This document shows positions 1 through 7,400 of a DNA stretch of 10,604 bases, in pieces. The stretch comes from an uncultured Bdellovibrionales bacterium (GTDB taxonomy: Bacteria; Bdellovibrionota; FAC87; UBA2466): positions 1 through 10,604 of the forward strand of contig CALCZU010000075.1 of the NCBI GenBank assembly GCA_937903155.1, in the 5' to 3' direction. The number at the start of each line of letters is the position of its first letter. Positions within the stretch are counted from its first letter, which is position 1. The notes beneath the pieces were generated by a model. The model saw nothing but the letters and a program-made list of their open reading frames with translations, was not told where the DNA came from and made no database searches. The translations under genes and the position numbers were made by a program.

Positions 1-27
1 TTTCCCTACACGACGCTCTTCCGATCT
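1..27. other. Illumina TruSeq adapter remnant (not genomic)
   Basis: These 27 bases are identical to the 3' end of the Illumina TruSeq read 1 adapter and sequencing-primer sequence, ending in the diagnostic CTCTTCCGATCT. Genuine sequence begins at base 28, where a phosphoglycerate kinase reading frame starts in mid-gene. It is an untrimmed library artefact and shows that the window starts at a contig end. It should be masked before deposition or homology searching. Confidence 0.97.
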
Positions 28-800
28 GTGATGTGTATATCGGAGATGGCTTCGGCGCTCTTCATAGGGCACATGCTTCGACGGTGGGCCTTGCTAAGAT
101 CACGAGCCTTAAAGCCATGGGCTTACTCGTTCAAAAAGAAATCGAATTTCTTTCGCCTTTAAAGACAAACCCGGAGCGTCCTTTTGGACTCATCATGGGA
201 GGTTCCAAAGTCTCTGACAAAATCGGCGTGTTGGAACATTTCATCGATAAAGTCGATAAAATCTTTATTGGCGGCGCCATGGCTTACGCTTTTTTACGAG
301 CTCAAGGAAAGAGCATCGGAAAAAGCATGTGCGATGATAAGCAAAAAGAACTTGCCGCGAAAATTTTAAAAGCGGCCGACGTTAGAAATATTAAAGTCAT
401 TTTGCCGGTCGACCATGTCACGGCCCTCGTCTTTAACGATAGCCAAAGTGCGATGACCACCGAAGGGCCTGAAATTCCCCACGACCGAATGGGTTTGGAT
501 ATTGGTCCGAAGTCCCGCGAACTTTACGCAAAAGAATTTGAAGGACTGAAAACCATTTTTTGGAATGGCCCGATGGGAGTTTTTGAAAATCCTACGTTTG
601 CCGAAGGAACGACTTTCATTGCAAAGGCACTTGCCGAAAATACCTCCGCAAAAAAACTCGCAGGTGGCGGAGATTCAGTTGCGGCGATCGTCCAAGCAGG
701 CGTTGAAAAGCAATTTGATTTTATTAGCACCGGCGGAGGCGCCACTTTAGAGTACCTCGAAGGTCGACGTTTGCCCGGTCTTGAGATTTTGGAAAGCTAA
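28..800 (+). CDS. pgk: Phosphoglycerate kinase, 5'-truncated at contig end
   Basis: Phosphoglycerate kinase transfers the acyl phosphate of 1,3-bisphosphoglycerate to ADP in cytosolic glycolysis. About 257 residues remain of the roughly 390-400 usual in bacteria, so about the first third, including the start codon, is missing. The GTG at 33 is an internal valine of D-V-Y-I-G-D-G-F-G, not a start. Visible family motifs are HRAHAST after the end of the first-domain loop, GGSKVSDKIGVL (nucleotide domain), FWNGPMGVFE, GGGDSVAAI and the C-terminal FISTGGGATLEYLEG. The first motif reads IGDGFG where the family usually has NDAFG, a small deviation at the edge of the read. The stop lies 2 bp before tpiA, so the two are surely co-transcribed. 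The truncation comes from the contig end, not from decay. Confidence 0.96.
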
Positions 801-802
801 TC

Positions 803-1582
803 ATGACAAAACGTAAGCTCGTATTCGCAGCCAATTGGAAAATGAATAAATCTTTAAAAGACACTCCTGTTTTTGTTCAGGACCTTTCTAGTCGTTTAAG
901 AGATTTAAAAACTGCGGTCGCCTACGAAACAGTAATTGCTCCTCAAGCGACTCATTTAACGACTTTGATCAGTGCGGCTCAAGGCAAAAACCTTTTTGCT
1001 TCTTCTCAGAATGCGGGAACTGCAAAAAGCGGAGCCTTCACGGGCGAAATTTCTCCCGTCGTTTTAAAAGAAATTGGCTGTGATTGGGCGATTCTCGGAC
1101 ATTCTGAAAGGCGTCATGTTTACCAAGAGACCGACGCCCTGATTTCGCAACGATTGAAAGCGGTTTTAGCTGAAGGCCTCACTCCGATTCTTTGTATTGG
1201 GGAGCTGATCGGCGAGAGAAAAGCGAATCAGACGTTTACCGTCGTGGAAAGACAGCTTTCTATCTTAAAAAGCTTTGCAAAAGACGAGTTAAAGACGCTC
1301 GTCATTGCTTACGAGCCCGTTTGGGCGATTGGAACGGGAGAAACGGCAACCCCTGAACAGGCCCAAGAGGTCCATGCGCATATTCGGGGTTGGCTTTCTA
1401 AGGAACTTGGACAAGAATTAGCCAATTCAATGCGCATCCTTTATGGCGGCAGCGTGAAAGCTGAAAATAGTGAGACTATTATGGCAAAGCCTGATATTGA
1501 TGGCCTCCTAGTAGGCGGAGCCAGCCTTGAAGCCCCCAGTTTTTATGGGGTCATTGCGAACGGATTGAAAGGGAAGGAATAA
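803..1582 (+). CDS. tpiA: Triosephosphate isomerase
   Basis: This enzyme interconverts dihydroxyacetone phosphate and glyceraldehyde 3-phosphate in the cytosol. The 259-residue length is typical of a single TIM-barrel domain. The active-site residues are all visible: N11 and K13 in AANWKMN, electrophile H100 in AILGHSERR, and catalytic base E171 in AYEPVWAIGTGE, which runs into the phosphate-gripping loop 6. C-terminal phosphate-binding elements YGGSVK (about 214-219) and LLVGGASL follow. The ATG at 803 is 2 bp after the pgk stop, with a modest GGAAAG ribosome-binding site inside the end of pgk, which supports translational coupling. Nothing suggests loss of function. Confidence 0.98.
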   Translation: MTKRKLVFAANWKMNKSLKDTPVFVQDLSSRLRDLKTAVAYETVIAPQATHLTTLISAAQGKNLFASSQNAGTAKSGAFTGEISPVVLKEIGCDWAILGHSERRHVYQETDALISQRLKAVLAEGLTPILCIGELIGERKANQTFTVVERQLSILKSFAKDELKTLVIAYEPVWAIGTGETATPEQAQEVHAHIRGWLSKELGQELANSMRILYGGSVKAENSETIMAKPDIDGLLVGGASLEAPSFYGVIANGLKGKE

Positions 1583-1586
1583 ACCA

Positions 1587-1946
1587 GTGTTAGCACTCAC
1601 AATTATCCACGTATTAATTTGCCTGTTTTTAATTTTCGTGATTCTTTTGCAGCCAGGAAAAGCAGATGGAGGAGCCGTCTTCGGAGGCAGTTCCAGTCAA
1701 AGCATTTTCGGCAGCAAAGGCGCCGGAAACTTTTTGACCAAAACAACTTCTATTTGCGCGATTTTATTTTTGCTCACAAGCTTCTTGCTCACCCGATCCA
1801 AGATCGTTGAGACCACAAGAAGCGTGATTGGCAGAGAAGCCGCAGCTCCCGTAGCACCGACTGCACCCGCAGCCGCAACGCCCGGAGCCGCCGCAGAACC
1901 TGCAAAGGCATCGGATACTAAGCCGTCCGAACCTGCAAAACGCTAA
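1587..1946 (+). CDS. secG: Preprotein translocase subunit SecG
   Basis: SecG is the small, non-essential inner-membrane subunit of the SecYEG channel that assists SecA-driven export. The 119-residue product has the standard layout: first membrane helix at about residues 2-21, the conserved cytoplasmic loop (LLQPGKADGG, FGGSSSQSIFGSKG, NFLTKTT) at about 20-53, and a second helix at about 54-68. A low-complexity Ala/Pro-rich tail (about 84-119) follows, as in many proteobacterial SecG proteins. The start is GTG at 1587, preceded by a strong GGGAAGGA ribosome-binding site that overlaps the end of tpiA. The gap to tpiA is 4 bp, and tRNA-Leu begins 12 bp after the stop, so the tRNA is probably on the same transcript. 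Confidence 0.95.
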   Translation: MLALTIIHVLICLFLIFVILLQPGKADGGAVFGGSSSQSIFGSKGAGNFLTKTTSICAILFLLTSFLLTRSKIVETTRSVIGREAAAPVAPTAPAAATPGAAAEPAKASDTKPSEPAKR

Positions 1947-1958
1947 GTTTTTTACTGT

Positions 1959-2039
1959 GCGACGGTGGTGGAATGGCATACACGCATGTTTGAGGTGCAT
2001 GTGCCGCAAGGCTTGAGGGTTCAAGTCCCTCCCGTCGCA
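1959..2039 (+). tRNA. tRNA-Leu (anticodon GAG)
   Basis: The sequence folds as a class II tRNA. The acceptor stem is GCGACGG (1959-1965) with CCGTCGC (2032-2038), followed by discriminator A. The anticodon stem is 1985-1989 with 1997-2001, and the loop carries GAG at 1992-1994, which reads CUC/CUU leucine codons. A long variable arm has a GCC/GGC stem closed by GCAA, and the T arm is GAGGG-TTCAAGT-CCCTC. No CCA is encoded, so CCA must be added by nucleotidyltransferase. Its position directly after secG matches the secG-leuU order of E. coli. Confidence 0.97.
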
Positions 2040-2052
2040 ATTAATTTTAATT

Positions 2053-2098
2053 TTCATCTTAAGGTTAATCGTTAATTAATGATTAACCTTAAGATGAA
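2053..2098. repeat. 46-bp near-perfect AT-rich palindrome
   Basis: The 18-base arm at 2053-2070 is exactly complementary to 2081-2098. The 10-base centre is itself almost palindromic (TTAATTAA core), so the whole 46 bp is self-complementary apart from one G-T. It begins 14 bp after tRNA-Leu. In RNA it would give a long hairpin that could stop or protect the secG-tRNA transcript, but there is no U-tract on either side, so it is not a canonical intrinsic terminator. A regulatory palindrome or a remnant of a small repeat element is equally possible. Confidence 0.85.
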
Positions 2099-2106
2099 GA
2101 TAAACC

Positions 2107-2171
2107 TCCAGCGGCGTAGCCGCTCTAATGTAAAACGCACTCTGCATCCGTCTCCGCTGGAAGCTACGCCG
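2107..2171. repeat. Interlocked GC-rich inverted repeats between the two tRNAs
   Basis: TCCAGCGG (2107-2114) is complementary to CCGCTGGA (2154-2161), and CGGCGTAGC (2112-2120) is complementary to GCTACGCCG (2163-2171). The order A-B-A'-B' means the two pairings cannot nest; in RNA they would make a pseudoknot or be exclusive alternatives. The left copy can also fold locally (AGCGGC-GTA-GCCGCT, 2110-2124). The composition differs sharply from the adjacent AT-rich palindrome. It resembles a REP-like or miniature interspersed element, but no second copy is visible in this window, so the family cannot be named. Confidence 0.7.
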
Positions 2172-2201
2172 GGCAAGCGTGCAAGGTAAAAAGTTTTCAA
2201 A

Positions 2202-2278
2202 GGGTGCCTAGCTCAGTTGGTTAGAGCGTCGCCTTCACACGGCGAAGGTCACAGGTTCGAGCCCTGTGGCACCCACCA
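2202..2278 (+). tRNA. tRNA-Val (anticodon CAC), CCA encoded
   Basis: The cloverleaf is complete. The acceptor stem is GGGTGCC (2202-2208) with GGCACCC (2268-2274), followed by discriminator A and an encoded CCA (2276-2278). The D arm contains AGCTCAGTTGGTTAGAGC. The anticodon stem is TCGCC/GGCGA with CAC at 2236-2238, which reads the GUG valine codon, and the T arm has GGTTCGAGCC. Accessory genes start directly downstream, so this tRNA 3' end is a plausible integration point. No second copy of its 3' end occurs in the window. Confidence 0.96.
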
Positions 2279-2432
2279 TGATTTCAAGTAGTTACTAAAC
2301 TAATAGAAAATATCTCACCAGATGAAAGTCCAAGGTAAGTCCAAACTAATCTACATATCTTTGGCTTCTGAGAGATCGTTGTGCCATGCATTATTTCGTG
2401 CTACATCGTCATACTTGAGGATACACGGCCCT

Positions 2433-2660
2433 ATGGCATTTCAAAAAACAAGAACAGCGCGTTTTAGTGAAAGAGAACTGGAGCGCATTGAACAATTTCT
2501 AAAGCAGAACCCCTTCCTTGATTTTTCTACGCTTGTTCGAGTTGCTGTATCTAGTTTCATTGAAAATCCGTCTCTAGTCGTTAAACCGCTTACCCAGAAA
2601 AAACCTGTTTCTCTCAAAGAGAAAGGGGGAAAAGTAAATGGAGTACATAGAACCCTCTAA
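2433..2660 (+). CDS. Small ribbon-helix-helix-like DNA-binding protein
   Basis: This 75-residue basic protein has a layout like CopG/Arc/MetJ-type ribbon-helix-helix repressors: a short strand TRTARFS (about 6-12), a helix SERELERIEQFLKQ (about 12-25), a turn with NPFLDFS, and a second helix STLVRVAVSSFIEN (about 32-45). A loose lysine-rich tail follows. I prefer the ATG at 2433, which has TTGAGG upstream and starts at the fold. The frame stays open to an ATG at 2322, which would add 37 residues with no recognisable fold and no clear ribosome-binding site. The 3' end overlaps the radical SAM gene by 23 bp. As first gene of the cassette it is a likely autoregulator or accessory DNA-binding subunit. 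The fold is inferred from pattern only. Confidence 0.65.
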   Translation: MAFQKTRTARFSERELERIEQFLKQNPFLDFSTLVRVAVSSFIENPSLVVKPLTQKKPVSLKEKGGKVNGVHRTL

Positions 2661-4065
2661 CTCAACGTCTCTTCCCAAGGTGATTTCATTACCTCTTGGT
2701 CAGAAACGCGAGGTGCTTTCTGAAGCGCGGCATTTTGAAGGTCCAATTTCCGGACCTATGTGGAAAAAAGTTCGATCCCTGAAAAGTTCATATGATGACA
2801 AATTTGATTGGTCAATCTACGACAAAATTGCAGCTCGATTTGGGGATAAACCCCCGAGGGGCGGCGTAGTTTTTAAAACGACATTTAAACTGCTTAATCA
2901 CCACAGCTCCTGCAGTAGATGTCACTATTCTTTCGAAATAGATTGTTATGGCAGAGGGTGCACTTTCAATTGTTTGTATTGCTATGCTAAAGAACAACTT
3001 TTTGCTCACAAATACTGGAACCAGCCAATTCCCTTTCCTGTAGATCTATCAGAGGTTCGTAAGGTTTTTCATACCGTTCTTGAGACTGATCGTAGATCGA
3101 AATGGCGCTCTATAATTGAGAATAGAATACCGCTCCGAATTGGATCGATGAGTGACTCTTTCATGTGGATGGATCGTAAGTATGGGGTCACGAAAGAACT
3201 TTTAAATATTCTTCGCTTCTATAAATATCCACACATTATTTTTACTCGTTCAGATCTTATTGCGGATGGCGAGTATCTTGACTTGCTAGATCCTAGATAT
3301 TCTTCTGTTCAATTTTCTATTTCAGGCGGAAATGAGAAACTGACAAAACTTCTAGAACCAGGAGCTCCCTCGGTTGCTCGAAGATTGGAAGCACTCAAAA
3401 CTCTTTCTGAGTCAGGAATTTGGACAACCGTCAGAATTAATCCACTGTTTCCTATTTATCCGGATGGGTATTTTTCCGACCGATTTTCGGTGAAGAAGAG
3501 ATTCGGTTCAGTTGAAAACATTCCGAAGTTTGAACTCTTTGACTGGAGTTTTGTAGAAGAGCTTGCTCAATCTAAAGTGCCTAGCATCGTTGTTGGGTTT
3601 GTGAGACTTTCTACTTGGAACATGAATAACATAAGCAAAGCCACAGGCATCGATATTAAATCTTTTTTCCGGCCCGATCTCTTTCAAGGGAATGAAGATC
3701 GTTATTTCTCAGATTCAGAAATCGCATTTTACTACAAAAAGATTCAAGGATTGGCAGCAACTCACAAAATTCGGTTCAATACCTGTTATATCGGAAACGG
3801 AATTAAGGACTATTTTCAATATCAAGATCTCTGGTCTAACAAACAAGATTGTTGTGATTCTAAAGGCAATGTAGCAAGATTTAAGAATTCATCCCAAGAC
3901 ATCTCCTGGGATGAGAGAATACAACATGCTTCTTGTAAGGACTCCGCTCGACTTAGCCAACAATTGGATCAGAAATCAGAAATGGACTTTATCTCTCCAC
4001 TTAAGGGCAATCCAGTAGTCATGAAAAAAAATGTTACTTTGCCACTTGAGGATAGTCATGTCTAG
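2638..4065 (+). CDS. SPL-like radical SAM protein (SplB / COG1533 type)
   Basis: Radical SAM enzymes use a [4Fe-4S] cluster to cleave S-adenosylmethionine and start radical chemistry. The cluster motif C-x3-C-x2-C is C108, C112, C115 in YGRGCTFNCLYCYAKE. The following blocks resemble the spore photoproduct lyase-like group: RIGSMSDSF (about 167-175), the helix with YGVTKELLNIL, the strand PHIIFTRSDLI and VQFSISG (about 224-230). Extra cysteines C92, C95 and C103 lie before the motif, and C383, C405, C406 and C433 towards the C terminus, so a second metal or cluster site or a thiol radical donor is conceivable. The 475-residue length exceeds classic spore lyase (about 340). The start ATG has AGGGGGA about 7 nt upstream. 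It overlaps its neighbours on both sides. The substrate is unknown; a nucleic acid is inferred from relatives and neighbours. Confidence 0.85.
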   Translation: MEYIEPSNSTSLPKVISLPLGQKREVLSEARHFEGPISGPMWKKVRSLKSSYDDKFDWSIYDKIAARFGDKPPRGGVVFKTTFKLLNHHSSCSRCHYSFEIDCYGRGCTFNCLYCYAKEQLFAHKYWNQPIPFPVDLSEVRKVFHTVLETDRRSKWRSIIENRIPLRIGSMSDSFMWMDRKYGVTKELLNILRFYKYPHIIFTRSDLIADGEYLDLLDPRYSSVQFSISGGNEKLTKLLEPGAPSVARRLEALKTLSESGIWTTVRINPLFPIYPDGYFSDRFSVKKRFGSVENIPKFELFDWSFVEELAQSKVPSIVVGFVRLSTWNMNNISKATGIDIKSFFRPDLFQGNEDRYFSDSEIAFYYKKIQGLAATHKIRFNTCYIGNGIKDYFQYQDLWSNKQDCCDSKGNVARFKNSSQDISWDERIQHASCKDSARLSQQLDQKSEMDFISPLKGNPVVMKKNVTLPLEDSHV

Positions 4066-4462
4066 ACGATGTTTTGGGCTGCATGTCAGATGGCCATGGA
4101 GCAGTTTGATAATTGAAGGAAAGAAAAATGTTGAAACACGCTCTTATCCAATTCCTCAAAAACACATCGGAGTTCCATTGGCGATTATTGAAACAGCTGG
4201 AAAAAAGGGTAAGAACAAAAGCTCTGGAGTAGCGAAAATAGTGGGTGTAGTTACTTTTTCGGGATGTATCCAATATAAAACGCGAAAACAATGGCTACTG
4301 GATTTTCATCGGCATCAAGTATCCGTAAATGATCCAGAATTTAGTTTCGATCCAAAAAAGGAAAAATGGGGTTGGATAATTTGTAAAGTAGAAAAGATTT
4401 CCCCACCGAAACCAGCACCTAAAAAGCGTGGGATTGTTTTTGCTTCTAATTGCGAAATTTAG
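4058..4462 (+). CDS. ASCH-domain protein
   Basis: The 134-residue protein looks like a single ASCH domain, a PUA-related beta-barrel that binds RNA or modified nucleotides; some members (YqfB) are N4-acetylcytidine amidohydrolases. Visible marks are the N-terminal RWPWSSLIIEGKKNVETRS (about residues 11-29), the barrel strand GVAKIVGVVTFSGC, and the late WGWIICKVEKISPPKPAP, which matches the usual ASCH ending where a strand is followed by a proline-rich segment. I chose the ATG at 4058 because TTGAGGA lies 5-9 nt upstream. The frame is open from an ATG at 4031 but that lies deep inside the preceding gene. It overlaps the radical SAM stop by 8 bp. It may recognise the base or nucleotide that the radical SAM protein acts on. 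The specific activity cannot be told. Confidence 0.8.
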   Translation: MSRRCFGLHVRWPWSSLIIEGKKNVETRSYPIPQKHIGVPLAIIETAGKKGKNKSSGVAKIVGVVTFSGCIQYKTRKQWLLDFHRHQVSVNDPEFSFDPKKEKWGWIICKVEKISPPKPAPKKRGIVFASNCEI

Positions 4463-4466
4463 CTAG

Positions 4467-7400
4467 TTAAAGATCTTCTTTTTTTGCAGCCGCTTTACCT
4501 CGAAATGGAAGCCCGCCAGCATCTAACACAAACTTATTAATTTTCGCTACAATAGCTACAGACAATTCAATTCCAGTAATAATCTTTTCAAAACACATGA
4601 TACTATCATGATCCAATTTAGTCCCACGCCTATCCTTAAGCCACTTTTCAAGAACATTGTAACCACCGACCTGGTGAGACCACGCAGCCGGCGAAATATT
4701 ATCGAAAAACTGATCGCGATTAATATATAGTTTGCAAGATTCTGGTTCGAAACTAATCTGACCAACTTCGTTACTTCCAGATTTCGCAAAAACTACCTTC
4801 CCACCTTCTAGGCGATCATCTTTCAAGAGATGAATATTTATTAGTTCACTGCCAAGCTTCGAAAGTCCCCTGAGAATTTTCTTATCATCTGTGATAAATA
4901 TCCTTGGATAATCTGTGCGAAGGAATTCAGAGTATTTTGATTTGTACTCTGGACAATTTAATAATGCATAAACGTAGGCAAAAAACTCATCTGGATCAAT
5001 ACTATCTTTTAAAGAGTCCCACACTTCGGGCGCCAGATTCGGCTTCTTGTTTTTTTTGTCAATTTCCCATAGAGGAGCCAAATATGTGATGCCCGCGCCT
5101 GCAGATTTATTTCCTACTGCACACTGATCAATCATACTTTCCGCGACATGAACGCTAAACTCATATCTTGGAGACATAGGTCTGACAAAACAAAGCCCAA
5201 TGTTTGAACCGTTCAACATATGATTCATGACTTTAGAGCAAGGTTGCCCAATAAATCCTTTTCCTTTACCCGTATAGTATGTAAAGCGAGTGTCAAAGGG
5301 TCTATACAATATCGGTTTTATATTCTGTCTTTTAGGACCTGAAACAGATATATCCGCCTGAGCGTTTTTCACTTTCCAATCTCTTGCATCTTTTCCTAGT
5401 TCAAATTTTTCACGTGCCTCACTCTCGCTGAGTGAGGAAAAATCTTTTACAGTCTTCCATACTTTTTCGCTATTCATATGGATAGTTAAAGAGTCTCGAG
5501 CCGTTACTATGCCGGTCCCACAAAGAGGAAATAGTTCGGTAACACTTATTCCTGATTCGTATTCCTTTTTTAATTTATTGTTTTGTTTCAGGAATAAATA
5601 AGAAGGGGTCTCAGGAAATACCTCTACAAAATCGGTGTTTCGCCAGTCGTGTTTTAGCAGCCAGTCATACTTAACATCTCGCAAGCCAAACACATCGGTT
5701 CTAAACACTCGTGCGGGTTTTCTTTTAGATGAAGTTGTACTTCTAATCATCAAAGCTATTGAAACACCCGTCTGGATATCAAAAACATTTTCGTCTTTTG
5801 AACCGTCGGGACATATTTCCTTACGCTTCGAGTTGCCGTGAAGGTCTATGATATAGAGTTCGTCGAAATCCTGCATCAGAGCTTGTCTCATTCCACAGAA
5901 AGTCGGATTGTCGAGATAACCATGGTTGGTAATGAAAGCAACGACACCGTGGCCTGTTTGTTCTATCCTCCAGTGTGCAAATCTAATGAATTTTACGTAA
6001 TCATCATGTAACCATTTTTGCTGAATCTCTTTTAAGGGTTTCCCGTCGCACTCAAAATAGTTGGCACATTTCTTTTTTGCGATATTATCAAAACCCTTCA
6101 TAAGCTTTTCGATCCACTCCCCCTCGTTTTGGGATTCTCCCGAATACGGCGGATTTCCCGCCACAATCATTATGGGTCTATCGCGTTTAACGGAGGCTGC
6201 GGCATTTGCTTCTTCAGATATCCAGTCAGCGAAAAGAACTTCACTTCTTTTGGCGGTTTCCTCTAGTGTATTCGTAAGGAAAACTCCTAGGCGTTGATCT
6301 TTAGAAAAACTATAACCAGTCTTCTGTAATTGAAGTCCCAAGTTCAAATGGGCAACGGAGTATGGTGCCATTAGGATTTCGAAACCGAATATACGTTCTA
6401 ATAAGTTTTCTGCAACGTAAGAATCCCATGTACCTTTCTGACACCGCTCATGAATGCGGCTAATAATTTTTTTTAAGAAACTTCCTGTACCTAGCGCAGG
6501 ATCTAATATCAGTGCTTTGTCATCAGCAAGTCCCTTTTTTCGCCCAAACCTATCTTCAAGTATTTGATCAAGGGAGCGAACTATATAATCAACTACTGGA
6601 TCAGGTGTATAAAACACTCCAAGAGTACGTTTAAGTGTGGGGTTGTAAGCGGCCAAAAATGACTCGTAAAAGTGAATTACGGCGTCATTTCGACCCATCT
6701 GTTCAAACTCTCTTAAAATTGATTGAATGTCAGTTTTCTTTAACAGATCCACAATATCATCAACTGCTCCCACTAAATTTTCTGGAAGACTCTCATCGGA
6801 AAACTCTCGGAACAACTTTCTAAGAAATGGGTTAGTTTTTGGAAGAATTGCCGAAGCAGTTCGCCGACTAAACTCTCCAGTTCCGTCGAAGTGAACACGA
6901 GCTGCAAAAAATCCGTAAGCGAGCGTTTGTGCGAACATGTCTGAAAATTTTTCGGAGTTCATGTCAGCCAATAACACTTGCTGGAAGGCCATCATCAATT
7001 TATGTAAACGAACTGAATCTTCTTCTACTTTAAGCTCATTTAGCACGAGCCTTTTTACTTGTCTTGTAAGATGAGCCAGACGACTAGCTAACTCAACAGA
7101 GGTTGTAACAGTGGGGACTTCTTCCAACAAGAATTCGTTAAAAAAGCTTTTTAATTCATCTTGTCCACCAGGAAAAAAGACAATCCCTTTTTTGGGCGTA
7201 TACTTTCCAATTTTTGTCTTACTACGCAGTTCGCCGCGCACATAGCGCCGAAATTCTAAATAGTCTGTAAGAATCAAATTTGCGTACGCTTTGCTATACC
7301 TTTGAAATTGGCTCGTGGGGTCCGAAGATATCAAATCATCAAGTGAAACTCCTAGATCTTTCGTTTCAATATACCCAATAGGAGTTTTTCTTTTCTCAAT

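Noticed and set aside
30..39. GATGTGTATA matches ten bases of the Nextera mosaic end, hinting at a second adapter remnant.
   Set aside because: The match ends after ten bases, and these bases encode D-V-Y-I, which fits phosphoglycerate kinase in frame with the rest of the gene.
1764..2057. A 97-codon open frame on the minus strand over the secG tail and tRNA-Leu.
   Set aside because: It is antisense to secG and the tRNA; the CDGRDLNPQ-like peptide is the familiar spurious product of reading a tRNA backwards.
2322..2432. An upstream ATG extending the ribbon-helix-helix-like protein by 37 residues.
   Set aside because: It has no clear ribosome-binding site, and the extra residues show no fold; the ATG at 2433 starts right at the DNA-binding domain. 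It is not excluded.
4467..4486. AAGATCTT followed by a T-run as a plus-strand terminator for the ASCH gene.
   Set aside because: The 8-bp palindrome leaves no loop, so no stable hairpin can form, and it lies within the end of the opposing coding region.
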